64,000 bases of DNA from an uncultured Porphyromonadaceae bacterium (lineage in GTDB: Bacteria; Bacteroidota; Bacteroidia; Bacteroidales; Muribaculaceae): positions 1 through 64,000 of the forward strand of contig CAMWNB010000004.1 of NCBI GenBank assembly GCA_947175495.1. The letters are read 5' to 3'. Positions 38,829-47,096 of this stretch are shown here, piece after piece. The notes below the pieces were generated by a model. That model was not told where the DNA came from. It saw only the letters and a program-made list of their open reading frames with translations, and searched no databases. Each line of letters starts with the position of its first letter. The first letter of the stretch is position 1. Both the position numbers and the translations under genes were made by a program.

Positions 38829-39535
38829 GCTTCGAGAGGTTTTACGGCGCTGACGGCCACATAGTCGCCGCGGTCGCAGCCTTCAAGCGGCTGCTCCTCG
38901 CGCAGGTCGGAGTAAAGCGGATGCGCGGTCAGAGTCTGCGCGTATTTCAGATCGGCAAAGCCGGCGTCCTTGAGGATGACAGCTTTCTCGGCGGTGGTGC
39001 GCCAGTTGGCCACATCCACGAACTCAATCGGATAGGGGTTTGGGGGATACACGCCTTCAAGCAGCGGGTGGTCCCATGTGCCGAGAGCCTTGGCCAGATT
39101 GTACATGGTTCCGTAGCCGCTCTCCTTCGGCACGTCCACCAGCACGATGCGTCCGCCGGGGCGCAAAGCCTTGAACACTTTGGCCACCACGGCCTCAAGG
39201 TCGGTGATATAGCTCGGCGAGCCATTGAAGAGGATGGTGTCGTACGTGCCCTCGCCGAAGTCGGCCTCCTCGGCCGTGGCTATTGTCACGTTCATTCCGC
39301 GCTTGCGGGCTATCTCGGCCATGCCCAGCGAGGGTTCTATGCCGTCGCGCACGTCGATGCCGCGCTCCTCGCGCATAATTTTCTCAAACAGTCCGCTGCC
39401 GCAGCCCACGGAGAGCACGCGTCCCGCCCCCTCGAGCACGGAGGCCACGAGATTCACCTCGGAATAGAGCACGTTGCGGTTGTCGAGGAACCATGCGTCG
39501 TATTTCGAAGCATACTCGTCAAATCCTTTTCCCAT
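38825..39535 (-). CDS. Class I SAM-dependent methyltransferase
   Basis: RVLSVGCGSGLFEKIMREERGIDVRDGIEPSLGMAEIARKRG; LRPGGRIVLVDVP; ATGA overlap with tenA. Confidence 0.9.
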   Translation of the reverse strand: MGKGFDEYASKYDAWFLDNRNVLYSEVNLVASVLEGAGRVLSVGCGSGLFEKIMREERGIDVRDGIEPSLGMAEIARKRGMNVTIATAEEADFGEGTYDTILFNGSPSYITDLEAVVAKVFKALRPGGRIVLVDVPKESGYGTMYNLAKALGTWDHPLLEGVYPPNPYPIEFVDVANWRTTAEKAVILKDAGFADLKYAQTLTAHPLYSDLREEQPLEGCDRGDYVAVSAVKPLEA

Positions 39536-39601
39536 AAATAGTTGTCTATGTAGTTTATAAATATATTCAATAAGCGTTGAGCACAGCTGAACCGGAGCCC
39601 G

Positions 39602-40711
39602 TCAGTCGAACACTTTGTCCCAGTCTTTCCACACCACTTCGCATCCGGCCTTGCGCAGGGCTTCGGCCACTTCGGCCGGCGTGCGCTCGTCGCTGACGGC
39701 GAACTGTTCGAGCGCCTGCGGGTAGGTCTCGTAGCCGCCCGGCTCGGTCTTCGAGCCGGCGCTCATGCTGGTGGCGCCCAGTGTGGCTATGTTGTTGCGG
39801 AACTCCGGGCGCTCGCGCGTCGACACGGAAATGTCCACATCCTCGTCGAAGATGCGGAAAGCGAAAGTGAGCTGCGCCAGCTCCCGGTCGGTCATCACCA
39901 CATTGGGCTGATAGCCGGTCTCGCTCGGGCGCATGCGGGGGAAGTTCACGCTGTAGCGCGTGCGCCAGTAGTGCTTGCGCAGGTATTGCAGGTGCAGGGC
40001 CATCATGGTCACGTCCGTGCGCCAGTCTTCCAGGCCTATCAGCACGCCCATTCCTATCTTGTGCACCCCTGCCCGGCCCATGCGGTCAAAGCCGTTGACA
40101 CGCCATTCGAAGTTGCTCTTCATGCCGGCAGGGTGGTAGACCTTGTAGCGCTCGCGATGGTAGGTCTCCTGGAAGCACACGACGCCGTTGAGGCCCGAGT
40201 GGGTCAGCCGTTCGTAGTCCTCGGCCGGGAGCGGCATCACTTCCATGGTGAGATTGTTGAAGTAGGGGCGGCACACGCGCAGAGCCTGCTCCAGATAGTC
40301 CGTGCCGGCCGCGCGGGGATTCTCGCCCGTGACGAGAAGCAGATTCTCGAAAGGCGCGAGGCGGCGTATGGCGCGGCACTCGGCCTCAATCTGCGCGGGG
40401 GTGAGGACGACACGCGGGAATTTGTTGTGGCGGTTGAAGCCGCAGTACACACACGAGTTGGTGCAGGAGTTGGTGATGTACATGGGTATATACATCGATA
40501 TCACTTTGCCGAAGCGCTTTTGTGTGAGCGCCCGGCTCATGGCGGCCATGCGCTCGAGATAGGGCGCGGCCGCGGGCGAGACGAGAGCCATGAAGTCGTC
40601 GATGTCGCGCCGTCTTTTTCCCAGCGCGCGCTCCACGTCGGCGCCTGTCTTGGCGGCGATGCGGGCGGTGGTCTCGTCCCAGTCGTATTTCAGGAGTTCT
40701 TCGGAAAACAT
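39602..40711 (-). CDS. thiH: 2-iminoacetate synthase ThiH
   Basis: MYITNSCTNSCVYCGFNRHNKFPR radical-SAM cluster (CxxxCxxC); SFPRMRPSETGYQP-like (NFPRMRPSETGYQPN). Confidence 0.95.
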   Translation of the reverse strand: MFSEELLKYDWDETTARIAAKTGADVERALGKRRRDIDDFMALVSPAAAPYLERMAAMSRALTQKRFGKVISMYIPMYITNSCTNSCVYCGFNRHNKFPRVVLTPAQIEAECRAIRRLAPFENLLLVTGENPRAAGTDYLEQALRVCRPYFNNLTMEVMPLPAEDYERLTHSGLNGVVCFQETYHRERYKVYHPAGMKSNFEWRVNGFDRMGRAGVHKIGMGVLIGLEDWRTDVTMMALHLQYLRKHYWRTRYSVNFPRMRPSETGYQPNVVMTDRELAQLTFAFRIFDEDVDISVSTRERPEFRNNIATLGATSMSAGSKTEPGGYETYPQALEQFAVSDERTPAEVAEALRKAGCEVVWKDWDKVFD

Positions 40712-41478
40712 CAGTCAAGGAATGAAGTGAGAGGGCTGCTGGCCTCGGCGCATCGCGACTGCGCGCCCAGGCCGGCTTCGTAGGCTTCGCGTCCGGCCTC
40801 GACGGCGCGGGCGAATGCGGCAGCCATGCGCACGGGGTCGCCGGCCACAGCGATGGCCGTGTTCACGAGCACGGCATCGGCGCCGAGTTCCATGGCTTCG
40901 GCGGCATGGGAGGGGGCGCCCAGGCCGGCGTCGACCACTACGGGCACGCGGCTCTGCTCGATGATGATCTCAAGCAGTTCGCGGGTGACGAGGCCTTTGT
41001 TGGTGCCGATGGGCGCTGCCAGCGGCATCACTGTGGCCGCGCCGGCTTCTTCAAGACGCTTGCACAGCACGGGGTCGGCCTGTATGTATGGCAGCACGAC
41101 GAATCCCATGCGGGCGAGTTCCTCGGTGGCTTTGAGCGTCTCCACGGGGTCGGGAAGCAGATACTTAGGGTCGGGATGAATCTCGAGTTTTATGAAATTG
41201 GTTCCGAATGCTTCTCTTGCAAGCTGGGCCGCAAGCACAGCCTCGGCGGCATCGCGCACTCCGGAGGTGTTGGGAAGCAGCTGTATGCCCGGGCGGCGCA
41301 CATGTGCCAGCATGTCGTCGGCAGGGTCGTTCATGTCGATACGTTTCATGGCCAGCGTCACCATCTCCGTGGCGGAAGCCTCGATGGCGCGTGCCATCAC
41401 TTCGTTGCTCTGAAATTTTCCCGTGCCCACGAACAGGCGCGAGGCGAACTTGCGTCCGCCGATAATCAGTTCACTCAT
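40711..41478 (-). CDS. thiG: Thiazole synthase ThiG
   Basis: [65 protein letters not shown]. Confidence 0.97.
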   Translation of the reverse strand: MSELIIGGRKFASRLFVGTGKFQSNEVMARAIEASATEMVTLAMKRIDMNDPADDMLAHVRRPGIQLLPNTSGVRDAAEAVLAAQLAREAFGTNFIKLEIHPDPKYLLPDPVETLKATEELARMGFVVLPYIQADPVLCKRLEEAGAATVMPLAAPIGTNKGLVTRELLEIIIEQSRVPVVVDAGLGAPSHAAEAMELGADAVLVNTAIAVAGDPVRMAAAFARAVEAGREAYEAGLGAQSRCAEASSPLTSFLD

Positions 41479-42098
41479 ATCTCTTGGTTTGAAAGTATTT
41501 CTAATATATGTGCTGTTTCGCCGGCCGGGTCGGCCGAGCCGAGTATGGTTCCGGAAAGTGCTATGCCGGTGACGCCCGTGGCCATTATCGCGGGGATGTC
41601 GGCGGCAGTGATGCCTCCGATGGCCACCACGGGGATGTCGCTGCGCAGGCGCAAGGCGGCCATGATGCCGCGGTAGCCTTCGGTGCCGAGAACGGGGCTG
41701 AGGCGTTCTTTGGTGGTGGTGAAACGGAATGGCCCCACGCCGAGATAGTCGGCGCCGGCGTCCACTGCCGCGAGCGCATCGTCGAGGGTGTTGGCCGTGC
41801 AGCCTATGATTTTGTCCGGGCCGAGGATGCTGCGCGCCTCAGCCGGGTGCATGTCGTTCTTGCCTAAGTGGACGCCGTCGGCGCCGAGCGCGCCCACAAG
41901 GTGCACGCGGTCGTCGAGTATGAATGTGGCGCCTGCGGCGCGGCACAAGCGGCCCACCTCGCGGCCCGTGGCAAGGAACTCGTCGTCCGACGCATGTTTC
42001 ATGCGCAGCTGCACCCATCGGCAACCGCCGCGCAATGCCTCGCGCACGCCGTCGGCATAGCCCAGGCGCTCGTTTTCGTGGCTTATGAATTGGAGCAT
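41475..42098 (-). CDS. thiE: Thiamine-phosphate synthase
   Basis: [61 protein letters not shown]. Confidence 0.95.
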   Translation of the reverse strand: MLQFISHENERLGYADGVREALRGGCRWVQLRMKHASDDEFLATGREVGRLCRAAGATFILDDRVHLVGALGADGVHLGKNDMHPAEARSILGPDKIIGCTANTLDDALAAVDAGADYLGVGPFRFTTTKERLSPVLGTEGYRGIMAALRLRSDIPVVAIGGITAADIPAIMATGVTGIALSGTILGSADPAGETAHILEILSNQEI

Positions 42099-42655
42099 AT
42101 TGCTTTTATGAAATTTTCAAGTCTGTCTTTTGAGAAATCGCGCCACACGCTGCCCAGCATGGCGGCGCCGCCGAATCCGGCCCGGCGCAGTTCCGACAGC
42201 CGCCCGGGAGTGACGCCTCCGAGCGCTATAACCCTGTCGTCGACCTGTCCGCACAGCTCTTCCGGCGAAAACCCGGCGCGGTAGCCCTGCTTGGAGATGC
42301 TGTCGTAGACGGGGCTGAGAAAGACGTAGGCAGCATCGGCCCGCCGCCGCACGTCCTCAAGGCTGTGGCACGACGCGCTGTACAGGCCGTTGAAGCCTGC
42401 GGGCGCCTCGGGGCACCGGCCGTTGAGATGCACGCCGCATCCGTATTCCGCGGCCAAATGCTGACAATCGTGCAGGCTCAGCCGCGCGCGCAAACCGGCC
42501 GGCACGGCTTCTATGAGCTTTCGCATGTCGCTCTCGCCGCATCCGGGCTTGCGCAGATGCACGCGCCACGCCGCGCCGCTCTCGAGCAGCCGCGCCACAG
42601 CCTCCGCCTCGCCGTCGAAGAAAGGCTCGTCGGTGATGACGACCACACGCATCAT
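42083..42655 (-). CDS. Second ThiE/TenI-like protein
   Basis: RVVVITDEPFFDGEAEAVARLLESGAAWRVHLRKPG; CGVHLNGRCPEAPAGFNGLYSASCHS; FLSPVYDSISKQGYRAGFS; ORF-track start at 43045 crosses thiS in another frame. Confidence 0.85.
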   Translation of the reverse strand: MMRVVVITDEPFFDGEAEAVARLLESGAAWRVHLRKPGCGESDMRKLIEAVPAGLRARLSLHDCQHLAAEYGCGVHLNGRCPEAPAGFNGLYSASCHSLEDVRRRADAAYVFLSPVYDSISKQGYRAGFSPEELCGQVDDRVIALGGVTPGRLSELRRAGFGGAAMLGSVWRDFSKDRLENFIKAICSNS

Positions 42656-42852
42656 CCGCCGCACACCGCGCGTATCACTGTCAGGCGGGCGCCGTCCGCA
42701 AGCCTGCGGGCGCCCCATTCGGCACGGGGCACAACTTTGTTGTCGACGGCCACTGCCACGCCCGGCCCGTCGAGGCTCTGCGCGGCAAGCACGTCGAGCA
42801 GGCTCGCGCCGTCGGCCGCCTGCACTGCATTGTTGTTGATGTGGATAGTCAT
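42652..42852 (-). CDS. thiS: Sulfur carrier protein ThiS
   Basis: 66 aa, ends ...VIRAVCGG (C-terminal GG), first gene downstream of the TPP riboswitch. Confidence 0.9.
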   Translation of the reverse strand: MTIHINNNAVQAADGASLLDVLAAQSLDGPGVAVAVDNKVVPRAEWGARRLADGARLTVIRAVCGG

Positions 42853-42912
42853 AATTATAGCCTTTAATCCATATTACGGAGGGGCGGGCGCCCGAAAAAT
42901 CAAGGCTATGAA

Positions 42913-42995
42913 CAAGTCCTTTCGGCGGTACGGACCGCATCAAGTTCATAGGGTATAATCTCAGCCCCGGCTTTCGGCACGCGGGCACCCCTCTT
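42913..42995 (-). ncRNA. TPP riboswitch (THI element) aptamer
   Basis: Minus strand AGGGGTGCCCGCGTGCCGAAAGCCGGGGCTGAGATTATACCCTATGAACTTGATGCGGTCCGTACCGCCGAAAGGA; conserved CUGAGA, ACCC-GAAC-UGAU and GGUxx(C/G)CGxAGGA-like parts. Confidence 0.93.
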
Positions 42996-43006
42996 GCATT
43001 ACACCG

Positions 43007-43014
43007 CAAAGTTA
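43007..43014 (-). promoter_or_regulatory. -7 promoter element TAACTTTG upstream of the TPP riboswitch
   Basis: CAAAGTTA on + strand just upstream of the aptamer. Confidence 0.55.
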
Positions 43015-43057
43015 CTCTTTTTTCCCAACAATCGCAAGCAGGCACAAAAAAAGTGAG

Positions 43058-43065
43058 TATCTTTG
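43058..43065 (+). promoter_or_regulatory. -7 promoter element TATCTTTG upstream of the TamA/BamA-like gene
   Basis: TAnnTTTG match 62 nt before the ATG, divergent from the thi promoter. Confidence 0.5.
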
Positions 43066-43126
43066 TGCGTCGACCAACAAATCGCCGTGTGTGCTTGTTA
43101 CTATTGCAAGCATTTCATCACATCTT

Positions 43127-45445
43127 ATGCCAATTATGCCAAGCGGACTACGACACATCTTTGCCTTTGTCGCGACAGCGGTGCTGCTCGCGGCATGTTC
43201 CACGACACGGCGCATCCCCGAAGGCGAATATCTCTTCACGGGCAACAAGAAAGTGGACTACATCGTGCCCGCCGACAGCGCCGGCCAAAGACAGAAGCTC
43301 GCTCCGGGCCTCGGGAACGCCATTTCCGAGGCCATCGCCGCCGCACCCAACAACTACATCAAGATGCTCGACTGGCGCTACCCCTTTCCTCTCGGGCTAT
43401 GGGTCTACAACAACTGGAATCCCGACTCCAAGGGACTGAAGCGCACCATCTACAACTGGCTCGTGGAACAGCCTGTGCTCGTCAGCGACGTGCGTCCCGA
43501 AGCACGCGTGCGCATGCTCGACGATATCCTTGACAACAACGGCTACTTCCGCGGCCATGCCTCCTACGAGCTCATACACCCCAAGAATCCCAAGAAAGCC
43601 GCCATACGCTACACAGTAGACACCGGCGAACCCTACCCAATCGACTCGGTGCAGCTGCTGCCCGACACCTGCCATCTCTACCACCTCATCGACTCCGTGG
43701 CCTCGCGCGACCCATATCTGAGCCGCCCGCAACGCTACTGCACCGACTCGCTGAGCGTGGCGCGCACGCGCATCACCAACTCGCTGCGCAACCACGGCTA
43801 CTACTACTTCAACCCCGAGTACATCGAATATCTGGCCGACAGCATCATGAATCCCGGCCACATCGCCCTGCGGCTCACCGTGGCCGACAACGCTCCCAAA
43901 TTCGCACTCAAGCGCTGGCGCACAGGCAGTGTGACCGTGCGCACCTTCCGCCACCAGGGCGGAGGCACTCCCGACACCATCGCCACGCCGCGCGCCACAC
44001 TCATCCAGATGCAGCCCTCGCGTCTGCGCCGCAGGCTCATCCCCGAGTGTGTGCTCTTCCGCACGGGCCGCATTTTCAGCGTGCGCAGCATGGACATCAC
44101 GCAGAGCAACCTCTCGCGCCTCGGCATCTTCAACGCCATCAACATCTCGGCCACACCCGACTCCGCCGCCTACCGCCGCGGCGAATACGTGCTCGACGTC
44201 GACGTGGACTGCACGTTCGACGCTCCGCTCGAGGCCACGCTCGAGGTGAATGTCACATCCAAGAGCAACAGCTATCTCGGCCCCGGGCTCTCGGTGGGCC
44301 TCACTAACCACAACGTGTTCGGCGGCGGCGAGCAGCTGTCGGTGCAGCTCACAGGCGCCTACGAGTGGCAGACGGGCCGGGGACGCAGCACTCTGTTCAA
44401 CTCCTACGAGGCCGGCATCTCCGGCTCGCTGGCCTTCCCGCGCCTGCTCGCGCCTAAATTCATCCCGCGCAGCCGCTTCAACCTCAACTGGACACGCTTC
44501 CAGCTTTCGGCCGAGCTGCTGAACCGCCCGCACTACTTCAAGATGGCCCAGTTCAACGCCTCCGTAAACTACGACTGGCGCCTGCGCCGCTACGTCAGCA
44601 ACACTCTCACGCTCTTCAAGCTGTCGTACACTAAAACAATGAACACCACGGCCGACTTCGACTCCATCATGGCCGCCAATCCGGCCGTGGCGCTGAGCTT
44701 CCGCAACCAGTTCATCCCGCAGATGGCCTACACCTACACCTACGACCGCCAGTTCGGCCGCAACAACACCCTCAACTGGACGTTCACCTTGCAGGAGGCT
44801 GGCAACATCTTCTGGGCCGTCTATCAGGCCTGCGGCAAGCATGGCGAGAAAAAGCTGTTCGGCACGCCGTTCTCGCAGTTCGTGAAGGGCCAGACACAGC
44901 TCGTGTGGGGACGCCGTCTCGTCGGCGACACATGGCTCGTCAGCCGCGTTGCAGCCGGCGCCGCGCATGCCTACGGCAACGCTTCCGAGGTGCCCTACGC
45001 CGAGCAGTTCTATGTGGGCGGCGCCAACAGCGTGCGCGCATTCACCGTGCGCAGCATCGGTCCCGGCAGCTACTCACCCCCGAAAGGCACACCTGCCGAG
45101 AATTTCGACCGCACCGGCACATTCAAGTTCGAGGCCAACACCGAGCTTCGTTTCCCGCTCTTCGGCCCTCTCAACGGCGCTCTGTTTGTCGACGCCGGCA
45201 ACGTGTGGCTGCTCAAGGCCGACCCGCTTCGCCCCGGCGGCCAGCTGCGCGCCGGGTCGTTCCTCAAGGACCTCGCCCTCGGCACGGGCTGCGGCCTGCG
45301 TCTCGACATCAGCATCCTCGTCATCCGCGCCGACCTGGGCATAGGCATACACGCGCCCTACGACACGGGGCGCCGCGGCTACTACAACATGACGTCGTTC
45401 GGCAATTCGCTCGCCTTCCACCTCGCCATCGGCTATCCTTTCTGA
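43127..45445 (+). CDS. BamA/TamA-family outer-membrane protein with lipoprotein signal
   Basis: VLLAACSTTRRIPEGEYLFTGNKK lipobox; C-terminal surface-antigen barrel (FYVGGANSVRAFTVRSIGPGSY; FEANTELRFPLFGPLNGALFVDAGNVW). Confidence 0.92.
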   Translation: MPIMPSGLRHIFAFVATAVLLAACSTTRRIPEGEYLFTGNKKVDYIVPADSAGQRQKLAPGLGNAISEAIAAAPNNYIKMLDWRYPFPLGLWVYNNWNPDSKGLKRTIYNWLVEQPVLVSDVRPEARVRMLDDILDNNGYFRGHASYELIHPKNPKKAAIRYTVDTGEPYPIDSVQLLPDTCHLYHLIDSVASRDPYLSRPQRYCTDSLSVARTRITNSLRNHGYYYFNPEYIEYLADSIMNPGHIALRLTVADNAPKFALKRWRTGSVTVRTFRHQGGGTPDTIATPRATLIQMQPSRLRRRLIPECVLFRTGRIFSVRSMDITQSNLSRLGIFNAINISATPDSAAYRRGEYVLDVDVDCTFDAPLEATLEVNVTSKSNSYLGPGLSVGLTNHNVFGGGEQLSVQLTGAYEWQTGRGRSTLFNSYEAGISGSLAFPRLLAPKFIPRSRFNLNWTRFQLSAELLNRPHYFKMAQFNASVNYDWRLRRYVSNTLTLFKLSYTKTMNTTADFDSIMAANPAVALSFRNQFIPQMAYTYTYDRQFGRNNTLNWTFTLQEAGNIFWAVYQACGKHGEKKLFGTPFSQFVKGQTQLVWGRRLVGDTWLVSRVAAGAAHAYGNASEVPYAEQFYVGGANSVRAFTVRSIGPGSYSPPKGTPAENFDRTGTFKFEANTELRFPLFGPLNGALFVDAGNVWLLKADPLRPGGQLRAGSFLKDLALGTGCGLRLDISILVIRADLGIGIHAPYDTGRRGYYNMTSFGNSLAFHLAIGYPF

Positions 45446-45446
45446 T

Positions 45447-46025
45447 TCAAAGGAGTTTGTCGGGATTGCGCTTCACAAATTCTTTCCAGGATTTCGGCCC
45501 GGAGGCGCGCTGCGGGCGCGAGCTCTCGTAGAAATGGCACATCGCCGCCGCAAGGGCATCGGTGGCGTCAAGTTCGGGAGGCAGCGCGGAGCGGTCGATC
45601 GACAGAATGCGCCGCAGCATCTCCTGCACCTGCTCTTTTGAAGCCGCGCCGCTGCCGGTTATAGCCATCTTTATCTTGCTCGGCTCGTACTCGGTGATGG
45701 GCACGTCGCGGCTGAGAGCGGCCACCATGGCCACGCCCTGCGCGCGTCCGAGCTTCAGCATCGACTGCACGTTCTTTCCAAAAAACGGCGCCTCGATGGC
45801 CATCTCGTCGGGCAGATATTTCTCCACAAGCCCGAGCACACTTTCATGGATGCGCCGCAGGCGCAGATAGTGGCTCTCGGCCGCGCGGAACTTCACCGCG
45901 CCGAGCGCCACCACCTCCGGCGCACGCGTGGCCACGCCTATGACGCCGTAGCCCATCACGTTGGTGCCGGGGTCGATGCCGATGATCACGCGCTTCCAGC
46001 GGCGCATTGAGCAGTCGTCGCTCAT
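45447..46025 (-). CDS. ruvC: Crossover junction endodeoxyribonuclease RuvC
   Basis: [56 protein letters not shown]. Confidence 0.96.
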   Translation of the reverse strand: MSDDCSMRRWKRVIIGIDPGTNVMGYGVIGVATRAPEVVALGAVKFRAAESHYLRLRRIHESVLGLVEKYLPDEMAIEAPFFGKNVQSMLKLGRAQGVAMVAALSRDVPITEYEPSKIKMAITGSGAASKEQVQEMLRRILSIDRSALPPELDATDALAAAMCHFYESSRPQRASGPKSWKEFVKRNPDKLL

Positions 46026-46321
46026 AGCACCTGCAGATTGGTTTCAAAGTGGACCACGCGCCGGCCCCAGCGCGTGGCGATTTCCCCGGCCAGGGCGGCG
46101 CCTGTGCCGCCCACCCAGCGCTTCACATCGCCAAGTCCCTGCGCAAGCAGCTGCAAGGCATAGCTGTCGGCCAGCGGATCGGCCGAGCCCATCACTCTTG
46201 CGAGAGCCTGCACTTCCAGGCCGGCTTCCTCGGCGCGGGGAATATATTCGGCACGCAGCCACTCCAGGAACACGGGCGCGAGCGTGCGGTCCACGCAATA
46301 TGTTATGTTGTGAATGACCAT
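46022..46321 (-). CDS. DUF4286 family protein
   Basis: [30 protein letters not shown]; 99 aa. Confidence 0.75.
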   Translation of the reverse strand: MVIHNITYCVDRTLAPVFLEWLRAEYIPRAEEAGLEVQALARVMGSADPLADSYALQLLAQGLGDVKRWVGGTGAALAGEIATRWGRRVVHFETNLQVL

Positions 46322-46331
46322 ATGTTCAATT

Positions 46332-47096
46332 TTATGATGTCTGTGAATTTCGCGGCGAGCCTTTGCGATGGGTCAGCGCGCGCCACACAAATCCGATGTG
46401 GCGCCACACTGTCGGCAGTGTGCCGTAATAGTAGCACATGATGCGGAAGCGCTCCACAAGGCTGCGGCGGCGGTTGGCCGTAGTGGCGCCTTCGGCCAGG
46501 TAGTCGGCGGTCACAAATGGCACGGACACGTTGCGCCGGGAGTGCTGCAGACAGCACAGGCACCATTCGTAGTCGGCCGAAAAGCGCCAGCGGGTGTTAT
46601 AGCCGCTTGTAATTCTGCGCAAGGCTACGAATGCCTGGTGGCACACCACCATGCCCTCGGCAAAGCTCGCCAGGGTGAGCGTCTCGGGCGCCTGCAGATG
46701 GCGCGGACCGATGCGCCGCCGCCCGGCGTCGACGACGTCGGTCTGGCCGTAGACGATGCCGGGATAGTCATTGTCCATGATGGCGTCGGCATAGAGCTGC
46801 AAGGTGTCGGGAGCGTGCAGGGCGTCGCCTGCGTTAAGGAACAGCACATAGTCTCCCTTGGCCATTGCGAGGCCCTTGTTCATGGCATCGTAGATGCCTT
46901 TGTCCGGCTCGCTGTGCACGCGCCGCAGCTCCGACGGCCGGCTGTCGAGCCACCCGAGGGTGCCGTCGGTGCTGGCGCCGTCGACCACGATGTGCTCGTA
47001 CAGTCGGCAAGTCTGCGCATCCACGCTTTCCACCGTGGGCGCGATCGTGTCCGCAGCGTTGCGGCACACTGTGATTATAGAAAAAAGCGGATTCAT
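46332..47096 (-). CDS. Glycosyltransferase family 2
   Basis: FSIITVCRNAADTIAPTVESVDAQTCRLYEHIVVDGASTDGTLGWL; GIYDAMNKGLAMAKGDYVLFLNAGD. Confidence 0.93.
   Translation of the reverse strand: MNPLFSIITVCRNAADTIAPTVESVDAQTCRLYEHIVVDGASTDGTLGWLDSRPSELRRVHSEPDKGIYDAMNKGLAMAKGDYVLFLNAGDALHAPDTLQLYADAIMDNDYPGIVYGQTDVVDAGRRRIGPRHLQAPETLTLASFAEGMVVCHQAFVALRRITSGYNTRWRFSADYEWCLCCLQHSRRNVSVPFVTADYLAEGATTANRRRSLVERFRIMCYYYGTLPTVWRHIGFVWRALTHRKGSPRNSQTS

Noticed and set aside
42885-42894. CGGGCGCCCG palindrome in the thi leader as an intrinsic terminator
   Set aside because: It has no loop and no following T-tract; the translational switch by overlapping pairings explains the leader better.
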